A DNA stretch of 64,000 nucleotides from Bradyrhizobium guangdongense (GTDB lineage: Bacteria > Pseudomonadota > Alphaproteobacteria > Rhizobiales > Xanthobacteraceae). The stretch spans positions 186,001 through 250,000 of the forward strand of contig NZ_CP030052.1 of assembly GCF_004114975.1 (NCBI RefSeq). Direction: 5' to 3'. The notes under the pieces are model-generated. The model was not told the DNA's origin. It did not search any database and was given only the letters and a program-made list of their open reading frames with translations. A program made the position numbers and the translations under genes. Positions 51,070-59,586 of the stretch are shown here, in pieces. Position 1 is the stretch's first letter, and every line of letters starts with the position of its first letter.

Positions 51070-52095
51070 TCATGCCGTCACTGCCTGCGCTGGGTTCCGA
51101 TAATCCTCCTTCCGGGTGAGCATGGCCCAAATCGTCCGAGCCATCTTGTTCGCCAAGGCGATCGCCACAAGCATGCGCGGCTTCCTCGCCAGCATCTGCG
51201 CCAGCCAGGATCCGCTAGGGATCGACTTGCGCCCGAGCCAGTTCAGCCGCGACATCGCCCCAACGATGAGCAACTGGCGAATGTCCGCCTGTCCTTCCTT
51301 CGAAACGCGTCCGAGCCTTTCCTTTCCCCCTGAGGAATGTTGCCGTGGGACCAAGCCGAGCCAAGCCGCGAAGTCTCGGCCACGTCGAAAGGCCGCCATG
51401 TCGGGCGCGAAAGCCTCGATCGCGAGTGCGGTCAGCGGGCCGACCCCCGGCATTGTCTGCAGCCGCTGCGCCGTGACCGTCCGCGTCGCCAACTTCTTGA
51501 GCTGCTCTGCCTTGGCATCGATCCGCTCCGTCTTGTAGGCGATCTGATCAATGAGACTCCGACATTCCTCGCGGACCAGTTCTGGTAGATCGCTGTTCGG
51601 ATCTTCGAGGATTGCGTCAATGCGTTTAAGTTGTTCGATTCCTTGCGGGATGATATGGCCGAATTCGTAGAGAACAGAACGCAGCGCATTCACCAGATCG
51701 GTGCGCTGATGAACAAGGCGCTTCCGAGCCCGAAAGAGCACTGCCCTGGCCTGCTGTTCTTCCGATTTCGGCTCGACGAAGCGCATCTCGGGGCGCTGTG
51801 CCGCGATCACGATTGCTTCGGCATCAGCCGCGTCGTTCTTTTGGCGTTTCACAAAAGGCTTCACATATTGCGGAGCGATCAGTTTCACTTCATGGCCGAG
51901 CTTGACCATCTCCCGTGCCCAATAGTGGGCGCTGCCACAGGCTTCCATCACCACCACTGCCGATGGGTGGCCCGCCATGAACTTCCGAAACTGAAGCCGC
52001 GACAGTTTCTTTCGAAATTTCAAGTGTCCCGCCATTGACGCCCCGTGGAGCTGAAACACATTCTTGGCTAGATCCACTCCGATCACCGTATCCAT
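51070..52095 (-). CDS. IS110-family transposase, intact
   Basis: 341 residues from ATG 52095 (MDTVIGVDLAKNVFQLHG). DEDD residues: D in VIGVDLAKN, E in VVMEACGSAHYW, D pair in KNDAADAEAIV. C-terminal domain [37 protein letters not shown] and the Ser in RVSKEGQADIRQLLIVGAMS. Different subgroup from the 46116 copy. The ~280 bp upstream (52096-52380) is non-coding and highly structured, the usual place of the guide RNA in IS110 elements of this kind. Confidence 0.9.
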   Translation of the reverse strand: MDTVIGVDLAKNVFQLHGASMAGHLKFRKKLSRLQFRKFMAGHPSAVVVMEACGSAHYWAREMVKLGHEVKLIAPQYVKPFVKRQKNDAADAEAIVIAAQRPEMRFVEPKSEEQQARAVLFRARKRLVHQRTDLVNALRSVLYEFGHIIPQGIEQLKRIDAILEDPNSDLPELVREECRSLIDQIAYKTERIDAKAEQLKKLATRTVTAQRLQTMPGVGPLTALAIEAFAPDMAAFRRGRDFAAWLGLVPRQHSSGGKERLGRVSKEGQADIRQLLIVGAMSRLNWLGRKSIPSGSWLAQMLARKPRMLVAIALANKMARTIWAMLTRKEDYRNPAQAVTA

Positions 52096-52309
52096 CAATT
52101 TGCCGTCCTCTTCGCTTCGGGGTTCAAACACTGCGTTCTTGGCACATTACGATGCCGTCTGGGGAGGGCGGCAACCATCCCATCTCATCTGGTGATCTGT
52201 GATGTGTCGGCCGGGCACGCGAGTGATTCCTCTTGGCGGAAGAACCACTTGCATAATCCCGACCGGCCGCGATCACCAGTCGGCGCGGTCCTCCTAGGGA
52301 TCGCGCCGA

Positions 52310-52364
52310 CGCTGGGCTCGTAACTCCGGTCGGGCTACGCCCTCCCTACGTCACGAGCCCAGCG
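52310..52364. ncRNA. Strong stem-loop in the 5' non-coding end of IS110, candidate guide (bridge) RNA part
   Basis: CGCTGGGCTCGTAAC (52310-52324) pairs with GTCACGAGCCCAGCG (52350-52364) with one mismatch over 15 bp and a 25-nt loop. It lies upstream of the transposase start in the non-coding end. Assignment to the bridge RNA is inference from known IS110 organisation. Confidence 0.45.
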
Positions 52365-52379
52365 AAACTCTCTCACCTT

Positions 52380-53004
52380 GATTGACGCTGCCTTCCATCC
52401 TGATCGCCGCGCGACAAGACGATCACGTGCGCAATGGCCGCTTCGGTCGGCGGCCCGCTGAGTACGACGTGCTCCGGCGCATGCGCCTGCACGACAGTGC
52501 CGGAGTAGCGGCGGCAGATGTATTTCGGGCGGCGTGTGACCAGCACGCGCCATTGCGCCGGGATCACGTCAAGGCGCTTGCTGACGTCCTCGCCGATCTT
52601 CGTCATGGTCCGCAACCGCACGGGCAGAGCGTGCTCGCAGGCTCGATGATCCGTTCCACGCGCGGCAAATGGGCAGGCAAGCAGCCGCGATTGCGATGAG
52701 AACCTTGATCCGGTACGCTCCGCGATCGGCCCTTGATCACAGCCTCGGCTCTCTCCTGCGCCGCGTCCAGGATGCCTTGCGCGATCTCCACGTCTTCCAA
52801 CGGTAAATGATACTGATCTGGCCGCAGCTTCTCGGATTTCGCGCCGAACCTGTCGCGCCGCAATTCGCCGAGGATGACCTCCAGCCGACGCTGCGCTTCC
52901 TCCGACGCCGCCAGCGCCCCCTGATGCTCGCTCAAGGCCGCCCGCGTTTGCGCCAAAAGGGCTTTCAGTTGTTCATTTTCGTCGCGCAGCGCCGCGATGC
53001 TCAT
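52380..53004 (-). pseudogene. tnpC: IS66 tnpC N-terminal part, frameshifted
   Basis: From 53004: coiled-coil MSIAALRDENEQLKALLAQT, LRRDRFGAKSEKLRPDQ, HLPRVERIIEPASTLCPCGCG; a frameshift near 52610, then MTKIGEDVSKRLDVIPAQWRVLVTRRPKYICR, after which it stops near the structured IS110 end. The catalytic part is lost. Confidence 0.8.
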
Positions 53005-53073
53005 GCGCTATTTCGAGCACATCGCCGCCGCGCGTGCCACGCTCAAAATAGCTGCCGAGTCATTCTGCCGCAG

Positions 53074-53391
53074 TTATCCCGCCGCCTGGGGGCGCCGTGC
53101 TTCTTCCGGGCGGACCAACCTCCAATCCAGCCCCTCGAACAGTGCCGCGAACATCGCCGGTGATATCCGCATCACGCCGTCTGCGATCGTTGGCCAAACG
53201 AACTTGCAACCTTCAAGACGCTTGTGCACCAACACCAGGCCCGTTCGATCCCAGACAAAAGTCTTGATCCGGTCCGCTCGTTTCGATCGGAACGCGAAGG
53301 CGCCTCCGCTGAATGGATCAAGACGAAGTATCTCCTGCACTTCGCCGTAAGCCCATCGTGGCGACAGTGGAAGTCGATCGGCCGGTTGCAA
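53074..53391 (-). pseudogene. tnpB: IS66 tnpB, N-terminus altered
   Basis: DPFSGGAFAFRSKRADRIKTFVWDRTGLVLVHKRLEGCKFVWP and MRISPAMFAALFEGLDW are normal TnpB. The N-terminal ATRPVDFRKG-type motif is out of frame (LQPADRLPLSPRW in its place), showing an indel near 53340. The tnpA upstream (to about 53560) is reduced to short scraps in several frames. Confidence 0.7.
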
Positions 53392-53560
53392 TGTAACTCT
53401 TATCAGCAGCGGCCGCGATCATCGTGACGCTCGCACCTTGCGGATCACCCCGGACAGCTGCTCGCCATCTGTCGCCGTATCCGTCTGCAACACGACATCG
53501 TCGATTGCGGCGTCTCAAGCTTGATCGCGGAACTTGACACTCCTCCGACGCATCTCCCAC

Positions 53561-54081
53561 GATCAGCGGCGCGAATGTCGGATGCGACTCGGATAAGTCG
53601 CCGAGAGTCTGTTATCCCGTGTCGCGGTGGCCGAGGGGCGCGCAAGCACGGAGCGACGCGCTAGCAGATCTACGATTGGCGACGGCAGTTTCGGGAGCGA
53701 GGCGTGTTGCCGCCGTGCGAGGCGGCTCTCAGCCTCCGAACGCACGCGGCGCCCCGAAGGTCCTCCAAGAACCTCCAGCCGGCTCACCGACCTCGCCGAT
53801 GAGACGTCCAAATGGACATCCTTTTTGCCGTCTAATCCCATCTAAACCTCGATCCAAGCCGGACGCTTCTTCGCACAGCTATCCGCTCTCGCTAAGCGCT
53901 TACGCGCTCTCGTTCCGCATTCAACAAAAGCCTATAACGGCGTATACATCCGGGCCGCAGCCGGCACGCACTGTCAGCTATCATTTGCTACACGAGCCAA
54001 CACGCAACATCGAGCGCCGCAGGCGCCTTCGTTCGCCTCGAATTCCGACGCCTGCGCGCCATGCTCGCACTATCTCTTCAC
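53561..54081. other. Region with no recognisable gene
   Basis: Open frames here on both strands have unlikely compositions (Ser/Arg/Pro rich) and no ribosome binding sites. Probably eroded DNA at the edge of the IS cluster. Confidence 0.4.
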
Positions 54082-54102
54082 AACCTGACACTACGTCAGG
54101 TT
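54082..54102. promoter_or_regulatory. Operator-like inverted repeat upstream of the outer membrane protein gene
   Basis: AACCTGAC-ACTAC-GTCAGGTT, perfect 8-bp arms with a 5-bp spacer, 105 bp before the ATG of the next gene. It has the form of a dimeric repressor site; the regulator is unknown. Confidence 0.45.
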
Positions 54103-54206
54103 CGGCTCTGCTATCGTCGAGCTCTGTTGCACTTCAGGTACAGCAATTCGCGTAAGCGCTGATACAACGGCCACACTGGGGGCCATTAAAGAGAGTAACA
54201 ACCGAA

Positions 54207-54932
54207 ATGAAAAAGCAGTCACTCGTTTGCGCGAGCATTCTTGCGATGGCCGCTGCGACGTCCGCGTCTGCCGCAGATCTCGCCGCGCGTCCCGCATTTC
54301 CGAATACGCCGACGCCCAGCCCGGCTGTCATCGCGCTCTACGACTGGAGCGGCTTCTATGCCGGCGTCAATGGCGGCTGGGGCTCGAGCCATAACTCCTG
54401 GGATTTTCTCGGCTCTATCCCCGAGGGCTCTCACGACGCAACCGGCGGCACAGTAGGGGGCCAGATTGGATATCGTTGGCAATTCGGCAATACCGTGCTC
54501 GGACTCGAAGGGCTGGGCAACTGGGCCGATCTCAGCGGCTCAAACGTTAGCATTGCCAACCCGGGCACCACCAATCACACAAACATCGACGGTTTCGGCT
54601 TGCTGACCGGCCAGATTGGCTATTCGGCCGGCAACGTACTGCTCTACGCCAAAGCGGGCGCGGCTGTGGTAGGGAGCACTTATCGGATCACTAATTCGGC
54701 TGGCTTTCTGGGCGACGCGGATACCACACGTTGGGGAGGTACGGCCGGTGCCGGTCTTGAGATTAGCCTAACACCGAACTGGTCAGCTGGCATCGAGTAC
54801 GACCACGTGTTCATGCCGGCTAGTGACGTTAGCTTCGCAACAGGACTAGGAAACGACCGCATTCGTCAGGACTTTGATCTCGTCACCGCCCGCCTCAACT
54901 ACAAGTTTGGCTGGCCACTCGCGAGCAAATAA
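54207..54932 (+). CDS. Outer membrane beta-barrel protein (Omp25/RopB-like)
   Basis: 241 residues from ATG 54207 (AAAGAGAG about 10 bp upstream). A signal peptide is clear: MKKQSLVCASILAMAAATSA followed by SAADLAA, cleavage probably after SAA or SASA. The first strand WSGFYAGVNGGWG is the hallmark of the small alphaproteobacterial Omp25/Omp31/RopB family; alternating strands (GGTVGGQIGYRWQFG, WSAGIEYDHVFM) end with the barrel C-terminus FDLVTARLNYKFGW. Length fits an 8-strand barrel. Roles are structural or host-interaction related; specific function unknown. A terminator follows. Confidence 0.85.
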   Translation: MKKQSLVCASILAMAAATSASAADLAARPAFPNTPTPSPAVIALYDWSGFYAGVNGGWGSSHNSWDFLGSIPEGSHDATGGTVGGQIGYRWQFGNTVLGLEGLGNWADLSGSNVSIANPGTTNHTNIDGFGLLTGQIGYSAGNVLLYAKAGAAVVGSTYRITNSAGFLGDADTTRWGGTAGAGLEISLTPNWSAGIEYDHVFMPASDVSFATGLGNDRIRQDFDLVTARLNYKFGWPLASK

Positions 54933-54958
54933 GGATCTCAGTTTCTCAATCAATGATC

Positions 54959-54988
54959 GAGGGCCCCGGCGCCTGCCGGGGCTCTTTG
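54959..54988 (+). terminator. Rho-independent terminator of the outer membrane protein gene
   Basis: GAGGGCCCCGGC-GCCT-GCCGGGGCTC followed by TTTGT, 26 bp after the stop codon. Strong GC stem with a short T-rich tail. Confidence 0.8.
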
Positions 54989-54989
54989 T

Positions 54990-55377
54990 CCAGGGTCATC
55001 GTCCTGTATCGCCGTCGGCCTTTCAATAGGTGTTATCAGCTCTCTTGATCCATGAGGGCTGCGTATAATTAGGCTCGCTTCGCCCGGCGATCACGGTCTG
55101 GCCTCCGACGAGTCCCTATATCGCCGCCTCAAGCTCGATGTTGGAAGCTTGATATTGCCACGGCGAGCCGTCCGGCATCGGCAACAGTGCGCATGCCAGC
55201 CGTATTCAAGCCGCGCTTAGTGAATGGCCTCCTGACCAAACCGCAACAGCGTCGCACCGGCTCGACGATTCTCCCTCGCTCGACGAGGGACTACCAACGC
55301 TGAGAGGTTTAATATTCCGCATGGTGGAGTATGTCACGTGCACCAGCCATATTCATGGACAAAGTGAAGGTGCGATC
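54990..55377. other. Intergenic region upstream of the diaminobutyrate-type aminotransferase
   Basis: Contains a good -10 like box (TATAAT at 55069-55074) without a convincing -35 and about 300 bp from the start codon. The nearest NifA-like site is TGT-N10-ATA near 55139, not exact. No gene seen. Confidence 0.35.
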
Positions 55378-56658
55378 ATGAATAACTCTGCCGACCCCTC
55401 ACGTACTCTTCGAACGTTAGAAACGTTGGAATCCAACGTTCGCCTGTACTCGCGTCTCTTCCCAGCGTGCTTTAGTCATGCGCGCGGGCCCTTTCTGCTA
55501 AGCGAGACGGGCGAACGGTTCATCGACTTCTTTTCCGGGGCTGGAGCGCTCAATTACGGCCACAACAATCATCAGCTAAAGGCAGCTATTACAGAATATC
55601 TGGGATCTGATGCTGTCGTTCACGGCCTCGATATGGCCACTCCGGCCAAGGTCGACTTTATGGAGACTTTCAACTCAGTTATTCTTCGTGAGCGGGGCTT
55701 GGATTATCGATTTCAATTTACTGGACCTACAGGTGCCAATGGCGTTGAGGCGGCATTGAAGCTGGCGCGTAAAGTAACCGGGCGCCACAACATCATTTCA
55801 TTCACACGTGGTTATCATGGCCTCAGTCTCGGCGCCGCGGCTGCGACCAGCAGTCGCTTTCTTCGCGAAGCCAGTGGAGTCCCCCTGTCCGGCGTCACGA
55901 TAATGCCCTATGATGGTTATCTTGGAGATGAGATTGATACGGCGGAGCACCTGCGGAACATATTGCTGGACTCTAGCAGCGGCATCGATGCGCCAGCCGC
56001 CATTCTCCTTGAAACAGTACAGGGGGAGGGCGGCATCAACGTCGCTCAAAAGGAATGGCTACGATCCGTACAAGCCCTAGCGGCAGAGATTGGAGCCATA
56101 TTTATCGTCGACGATATTCAGATGGGTTGCGGCCGTACTGGCGATTTCTTCAGCTTTGAGTTCGCCGAGTTGTCACCAGATGTCGTAATATTGTCGAAGT
56201 CCTTAAGTGGATATGGTCTGCCGTTATCCATGTTGTTGATCAAAGAGGCAATTGATATATGGGAACCGGGAGAGCACACGGGCACCTTTCGAGGAAATAA
56301 CCTAGCGCTTGTCTCTGCAACTGCAGCTTTGAATATCTACTGGCGCACTGAGATCTTTTCGCAAAGCATTTATCGACTGGGAACGCTGATGCGTCACCGG
56401 CTTAATGCTATTGCGCGCGCGCATGGAGACCACTTCACTGTCCGCGGCCGCGGAATGGCGCTCGGCTTTGATTGCCGAAATACTCACCTCGCTGAGACTG
56501 CAGCACGCAAGGCGTACGATAGGGGCCTCATCATTGAACGATGCGGCCCGGCGGACGAGGTCATCAAATTCTTTCCTCCGCTAACGATCGACCCGGAGAC
56601 GCTGACTAAGGGTTTGGACATCTTTGAAGATAGCTTAGCGGAAGCAGCCCCGCTCTGA
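55378..56658 (+). CDS. ectB: Diaminobutyrate-2-oxoglutarate-type aminotransferase
   Basis: 426 residues from ATG 55378, with GAAGGTG 6 bp upstream; length fits EctB (about 425). Class III aminotransferase motifs: FIDFFSGAGALNYGHNN, TGPTGANGVEAALKLARKVTGR (PLP phosphate loop), VDDIQMGCGRTGDFFSFE with the Asp, and Lys274 in VILSKSLSGYGLP. These closely fit the EctB family, which makes L-2,4-diaminobutyrate from aspartate semialdehyde and glutamate. ectA and ectC are absent nearby, so ectoine is unlikely; diaminobutyrate may feed another amino acid-derived product. Convergent with an aspartate kinase gene that could supply aspartyl phosphate. The symbol rests on family resemblance only. Confidence 0.8.
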   Translation: MNNSADPSRTLRTLETLESNVRLYSRLFPACFSHARGPFLLSETGERFIDFFSGAGALNYGHNNHQLKAAITEYLGSDAVVHGLDMATPAKVDFMETFNSVILRERGLDYRFQFTGPTGANGVEAALKLARKVTGRHNIISFTRGYHGLSLGAAAATSSRFLREASGVPLSGVTIMPYDGYLGDEIDTAEHLRNILLDSSSGIDAPAAILLETVQGEGGINVAQKEWLRSVQALAAEIGAIFIVDDIQMGCGRTGDFFSFEFAELSPDVVILSKSLSGYGLPLSMLLIKEAIDIWEPGEHTGTFRGNNLALVSATAALNIYWRTEIFSQSIYRLGTLMRHRLNAIARAHGDHFTVRGRGMALGFDCRNTHLAETAARKAYDRGLIIERCGPADEVIKFFPPLTIDPETLTKGLDIFEDSLAEAAPL

Positions 56659-56674
56659 CATGACATCTGCATCG

Positions 56675-56697
56675 GGCCTCGCTGCCTCGGCGAGGCC
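56675..56697 (+). terminator. Terminator-like hairpin after the aminotransferase gene
   Basis: GGCCTCGC-N7-GCGAGGCC, 17 bp after the stop. Good stem but no T-tract, so confidence is moderate. Confidence 0.45.
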
Positions 56698-57238
56698 TCA
56701 CGCCAGACGCTTGATCACCGCGGCAGGCTAGCACCTGTTCCGCATCTCGCTGGTGCTACACTTCGAGTACCACGACCGTCTAACTCTTGTTTCTCCCTGA
56801 ACATGTTCCAGCTTCAGTCGACTAGCTCCCTGGGGACGGGCCTAGTCGTCGGGCAGGTCGCCTACCCGCATCACACTGCGGCCCAGGTCAACCTGGACTC
56901 GGATACGGATACGCTAACCGCCCGCACTCACGGTGAGCCCGGCTACAGAACCAGTAGGCTAACGAAGGCCGTTTGCATGTTGGGCGCGCGGTAATTGGTT
57001 GCGCATCACTTGCCTGGCAGGCACCTGGCAGATCGTGCGTTCTGGCGTTGCGTAACTCAACTGCCCAGTAGCGGAATGCACTTATCGAAGGATCGGTCCG
57101 CTCGGCGATGGTCATCGTGACAAGCCATCTCAAGACTTCTACAAGGGAGGTGAAGTTGCCGCTGACGACTCATTTCCGCGGTGAGTAGCCGGCTCTCCCG
57201 ACCTGCAGCGCGGTATATCGCCAATCAGGAGGTGATGG
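56698..57238. other. Intergenic region with a doubtful 63-aa ORF
   Basis: ORF at 56803-56994 (MFQLQSTSSLGTGLVVGQVA...) has no ribosome binding site and no family I know. No terminator with a T-tract was seen at the aspartate kinase end. Confidence 0.3.
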
Positions 57239-58324
57239 CTAGTGAGGTGCTTCCACCCCACTAGTGCGGAGCTCTGCATGGACCCTCTGAGCACAGTAAG
57301 AAGCGGCCTCAAGATCTCGCAATTCGTATGTCTTTGGCTTGGACCCGGTGAGCGCTAAAACAACAATCTTCTGCGCACTCCTCACGGGGTGGATGCCTTC
57401 CCGATGCAGAGCGGTAAGCGCGGCCTCCGCGTCATGCGTCAAATACCCCTCGGGGCTTTCATCCTGCTCGAGATCGATCCACATGATACCAAGCCTTCGT
57501 AAAACGTCTTCAGCATTACGTTTTTCGAAGACGCTTTGAAATGCAACCCGTGTTGCTGACGGGTTGATGACCACGCAAACCCCGCCTCCTGCGTCAGTCA
57601 CCAAAGTACCGGCCATCTCATTCGGCAGTAACGATTTGCAGGAGATGGCTATTCTCCGGCCGGCAGCATAGTCGATTGCGCCATGGTGAAGCACTTTCGC
57701 CCCGCAGCGTGCTATCCGACTTGCGTTGGCATAGGAGACTGTCGGGAGCAGCCTTGCTTGCCTCACAATCCTCGGATCGGCGGAGTAGATGCCACAGACA
57801 TCCGAGTAGACTTCGCAAACGCCACTTCCCACCATATCGGCGGCTATTACCGCAGTCAAATCCGAGCTATTGCGGCCGAGCATTGAGACCCGTCCACCTT
57901 CATCCAGACCCTGCGCTCCGGCAAGGATTACCACGCGGCCATAATCGAGCGCCTTTAGCAGCGGTTTGTTGTCGACCTCCTCGATGACCGTCCTACCTAG
58001 AACCAAGGATGTCTTGATTCCAATCGAATAGCCAAAGAGCGATGATGTCGGCACCGAGTGTCTTTGCAATGCTGCCTCAAGAAGTCCAGCGGAAATCATT
58101 TCTCCCGCTGTCAGGACGGTGTCCAAGGCAACGGTGCTGCAGATTTCATTCACAGAGAGCGCTAGAGACTTCAGTACGTCCGTCTGGCCGTGCATCGCGC
58201 TAACGACGACCACGACTTGCCGCGCGTCATTTGCAAGCCTATCTACTATATGTCTGGAGACAGCGCGGTACGCCTCCGCATCACGAAAGCTCGATCCCCC
58301 AAACTTCATTACTTTGATTGACAT
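57239..58324 (-). CDS. Aspartate kinase, short form
   Basis: 361 residues from ATG 58324 (MSIKVMKFGGSSFRDAEAYR); an in-frame GTG at 58351 is an alternative, and neither has a strong ribosome binding site. KFGGSS is the nucleotide-binding start; LTAGEMISAGLLEAAL, GRNSSDLTAVIAADMVG, CEVYSDVCGIYSADPRIV are catalytic-domain motifs of aspartokinases. The C-terminal part (ATRVAFQSVF to SGVEAPH) is about 100 residues, shorter than the usual double ACT region, so feedback control may be weak. It resembles specialised kinases in diaminobutyrate or ectoine clusters. Convergent with the aminotransferase; together they could channel aspartate to diaminobutyrate. Confidence 0.8.
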   Translation of the reverse strand: MSIKVMKFGGSSFRDAEAYRAVSRHIVDRLANDARQVVVVVSAMHGQTDVLKSLALSVNEICSTVALDTVLTAGEMISAGLLEAALQRHSVPTSSLFGYSIGIKTSLVLGRTVIEEVDNKPLLKALDYGRVVILAGAQGLDEGGRVSMLGRNSSDLTAVIAADMVGSGVCEVYSDVCGIYSADPRIVRQARLLPTVSYANASRIARCGAKVLHHGAIDYAAGRRIAISCKSLLPNEMAGTLVTDAGGGVCVVINPSATRVAFQSVFEKRNAEDVLRRLGIMWIDLEQDESPEGYLTHDAEAALTALHREGIHPVRSAQKIVVLALTGSKPKTYELRDLEAASYCAQRVHAELRTSGVEAPH

Positions 58325-58620
58325 GCGCCGTGGCCCAACGTGCGAGATCACTTGCTTTAACTCACCCGGCGCCGCATTAGATCAGACGACGAGCCGCTTC
58401 GCGCGCTCGACATCCGGCTGCTTCTTGAGAGCTGCTCCTCGCGCTAGGCTTGTCATCGTCGCAGCAATAGCTGTACCACGAGATAGCTCACGATTAGCGC
58501 CGCCCGGCATCTCGCTGGCGGCTTGGGCGTGTTGCGGCAGCACAGGACGATGCACCTAAACAATGGCGCGCTAGTTGCCTGAGACCTCCATCCCGCGTTG
58601 TTCGATGTCGCCCATCTTGA
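58325..58620. other. Intergenic region, no gene recognised
   Basis: Short open frames only. Should hold the promoter of the aspartate kinase gene but I see no clear -35/-10 or -24/-12 on the minus strand. Confidence 0.35.
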
Positions 58621-58621
58621 T

Positions 58622-58637
58622 TGTTGCGGTTGCCACA
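58622..58637 (+). promoter_or_regulatory. NifA upstream activator site
   Basis: TGTTGCGGTTGCCACA, an exact TGT-N10-ACA, about 140 bp upstream of the predicted transcription start of the sigma-54 promoter at 58744: the classic spacing. Confidence 0.78.
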
Positions 58638-58743
58638 AAGGTCGATCGGGCCGCTAGTTCACACACCGCAGCGAGCTCCGTCGTACTGCATCACTACCTG
58701 AGATCATCAACAAGGGACATGAGCGGCATCCGGCGTACTGGCT

Positions 58744-58759
58744 TGGCACACCTCTTGCT
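58744..58759 (+). promoter_or_regulatory. Sigma-54 promoter upstream of rpoN1
   Basis: TGGCACACCTCTTGCT, matching TGGCACG-N4-TTGCW at all but one position. It points toward rpoN1, whose start is 827 bp downstream with no convincing gene between, so the transcript either includes a long leader or encodes a small RNA or peptide. Confidence 0.8.
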
Positions 58760-59586
58760 GATGCTTCCACTGAACAGATCTCGGGAGGCCTCTTGCTCAG
58801 TCCGTTGAATGATGTCCGGCACGCCGCGTTGTTGCTGCCCGGTCTCCGGCACTTGCCGCCCCAGACCTGCGATGGAGCGACGTGTTTCGCCCGGTTCACT
58901 CGAACGGGCGACCCACTGCGCCGAGCCAGAATTTGGCCAAATACGGCCTTGCACGGAAGAGCTCGCCTCTGGGAACGCGTTCCCAAGATGGTGCTGCGAC
59001 CGCAGCGGCAAGCGGAGCGTTGCAAAAAGCGCTCCGGACCCTATGCCACCCTCGGCGGGGACAGCACCAAGCGATTATATGCGCTCTACCTCAGCCCGGG
59101 CCCCGCCGGGACACAAAGCCCTCGCTTTTTTTCAGCTGGAGCGACCACCGCCGGTAAGCAGTCCGGTCCTGCGCCTGTTAACAATCGAGGCGCGCCAATC
59201 GTGTCAGGCCAAGAACGTATTGTGTGGAAAGGCCGGACGATGACACACGCCTGCGGCGTAGGTCGCCGCGACAACTTCGATGCGAAACCCGGCAAAAACT
59301 ATGGCCTCTGGCAATCAGAACGCAGATTCTATTTGCCAACTGGACAGTTCATTGTCGTGGCGCCCTCGTCTCGGTTCACCAGAACCAGACTATCAACAGC
59401 AGGCCGCATCCTTGGCCTCCCCACAGGCGGCCATCAAACATTCTATGAAGATAGAGCGAGAGGGGACTCTGCGCCTGTAGGGCGGGAGATCGCCTTGCGC
59501 TTCCATATCCACAACCGTCTGCGTGCCGAACATCAATTGGTAACTCGCATACAGACGCCGTACATCAGCCGGGGAGAGACCTTACA
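58760..59586 (+). other. Long region between NifA/sigma-54 promoter and rpoN1
   Basis: An open frame crosses it (58793 to 59590) but has no family resemblance or ribosome binding site and a Pro/Arg/Gly-rich composition. A perfect 16-bp palindrome TGGGAACGCGTTCCCA sits at 58970-58985. It could be a long 5' leader, a non-coding RNA, or the remains of a gene. Confidence 0.4.

Noticed and set aside
53964..53990. GTCAGCT...TTGCT as a tts box for type III secretion
   Set aside because: Only a few bases match and no secretion or effector gene follows.
53619..54155. 178-aa plus-strand frame before the outer membrane protein gene
   Set aside because: Ser/Arg/Pro-rich, no ribosome binding site, no family recognised.
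59484..59498. GG-N10-GC motif (GGGAGATCGCCTTGC) close to the rpoN1 start as a sigma-54 promoter
   Set aside because: Only the invariant pairs match; the rest of the -24 element (CAC) is absent, unlike the strong promoter at 58744.
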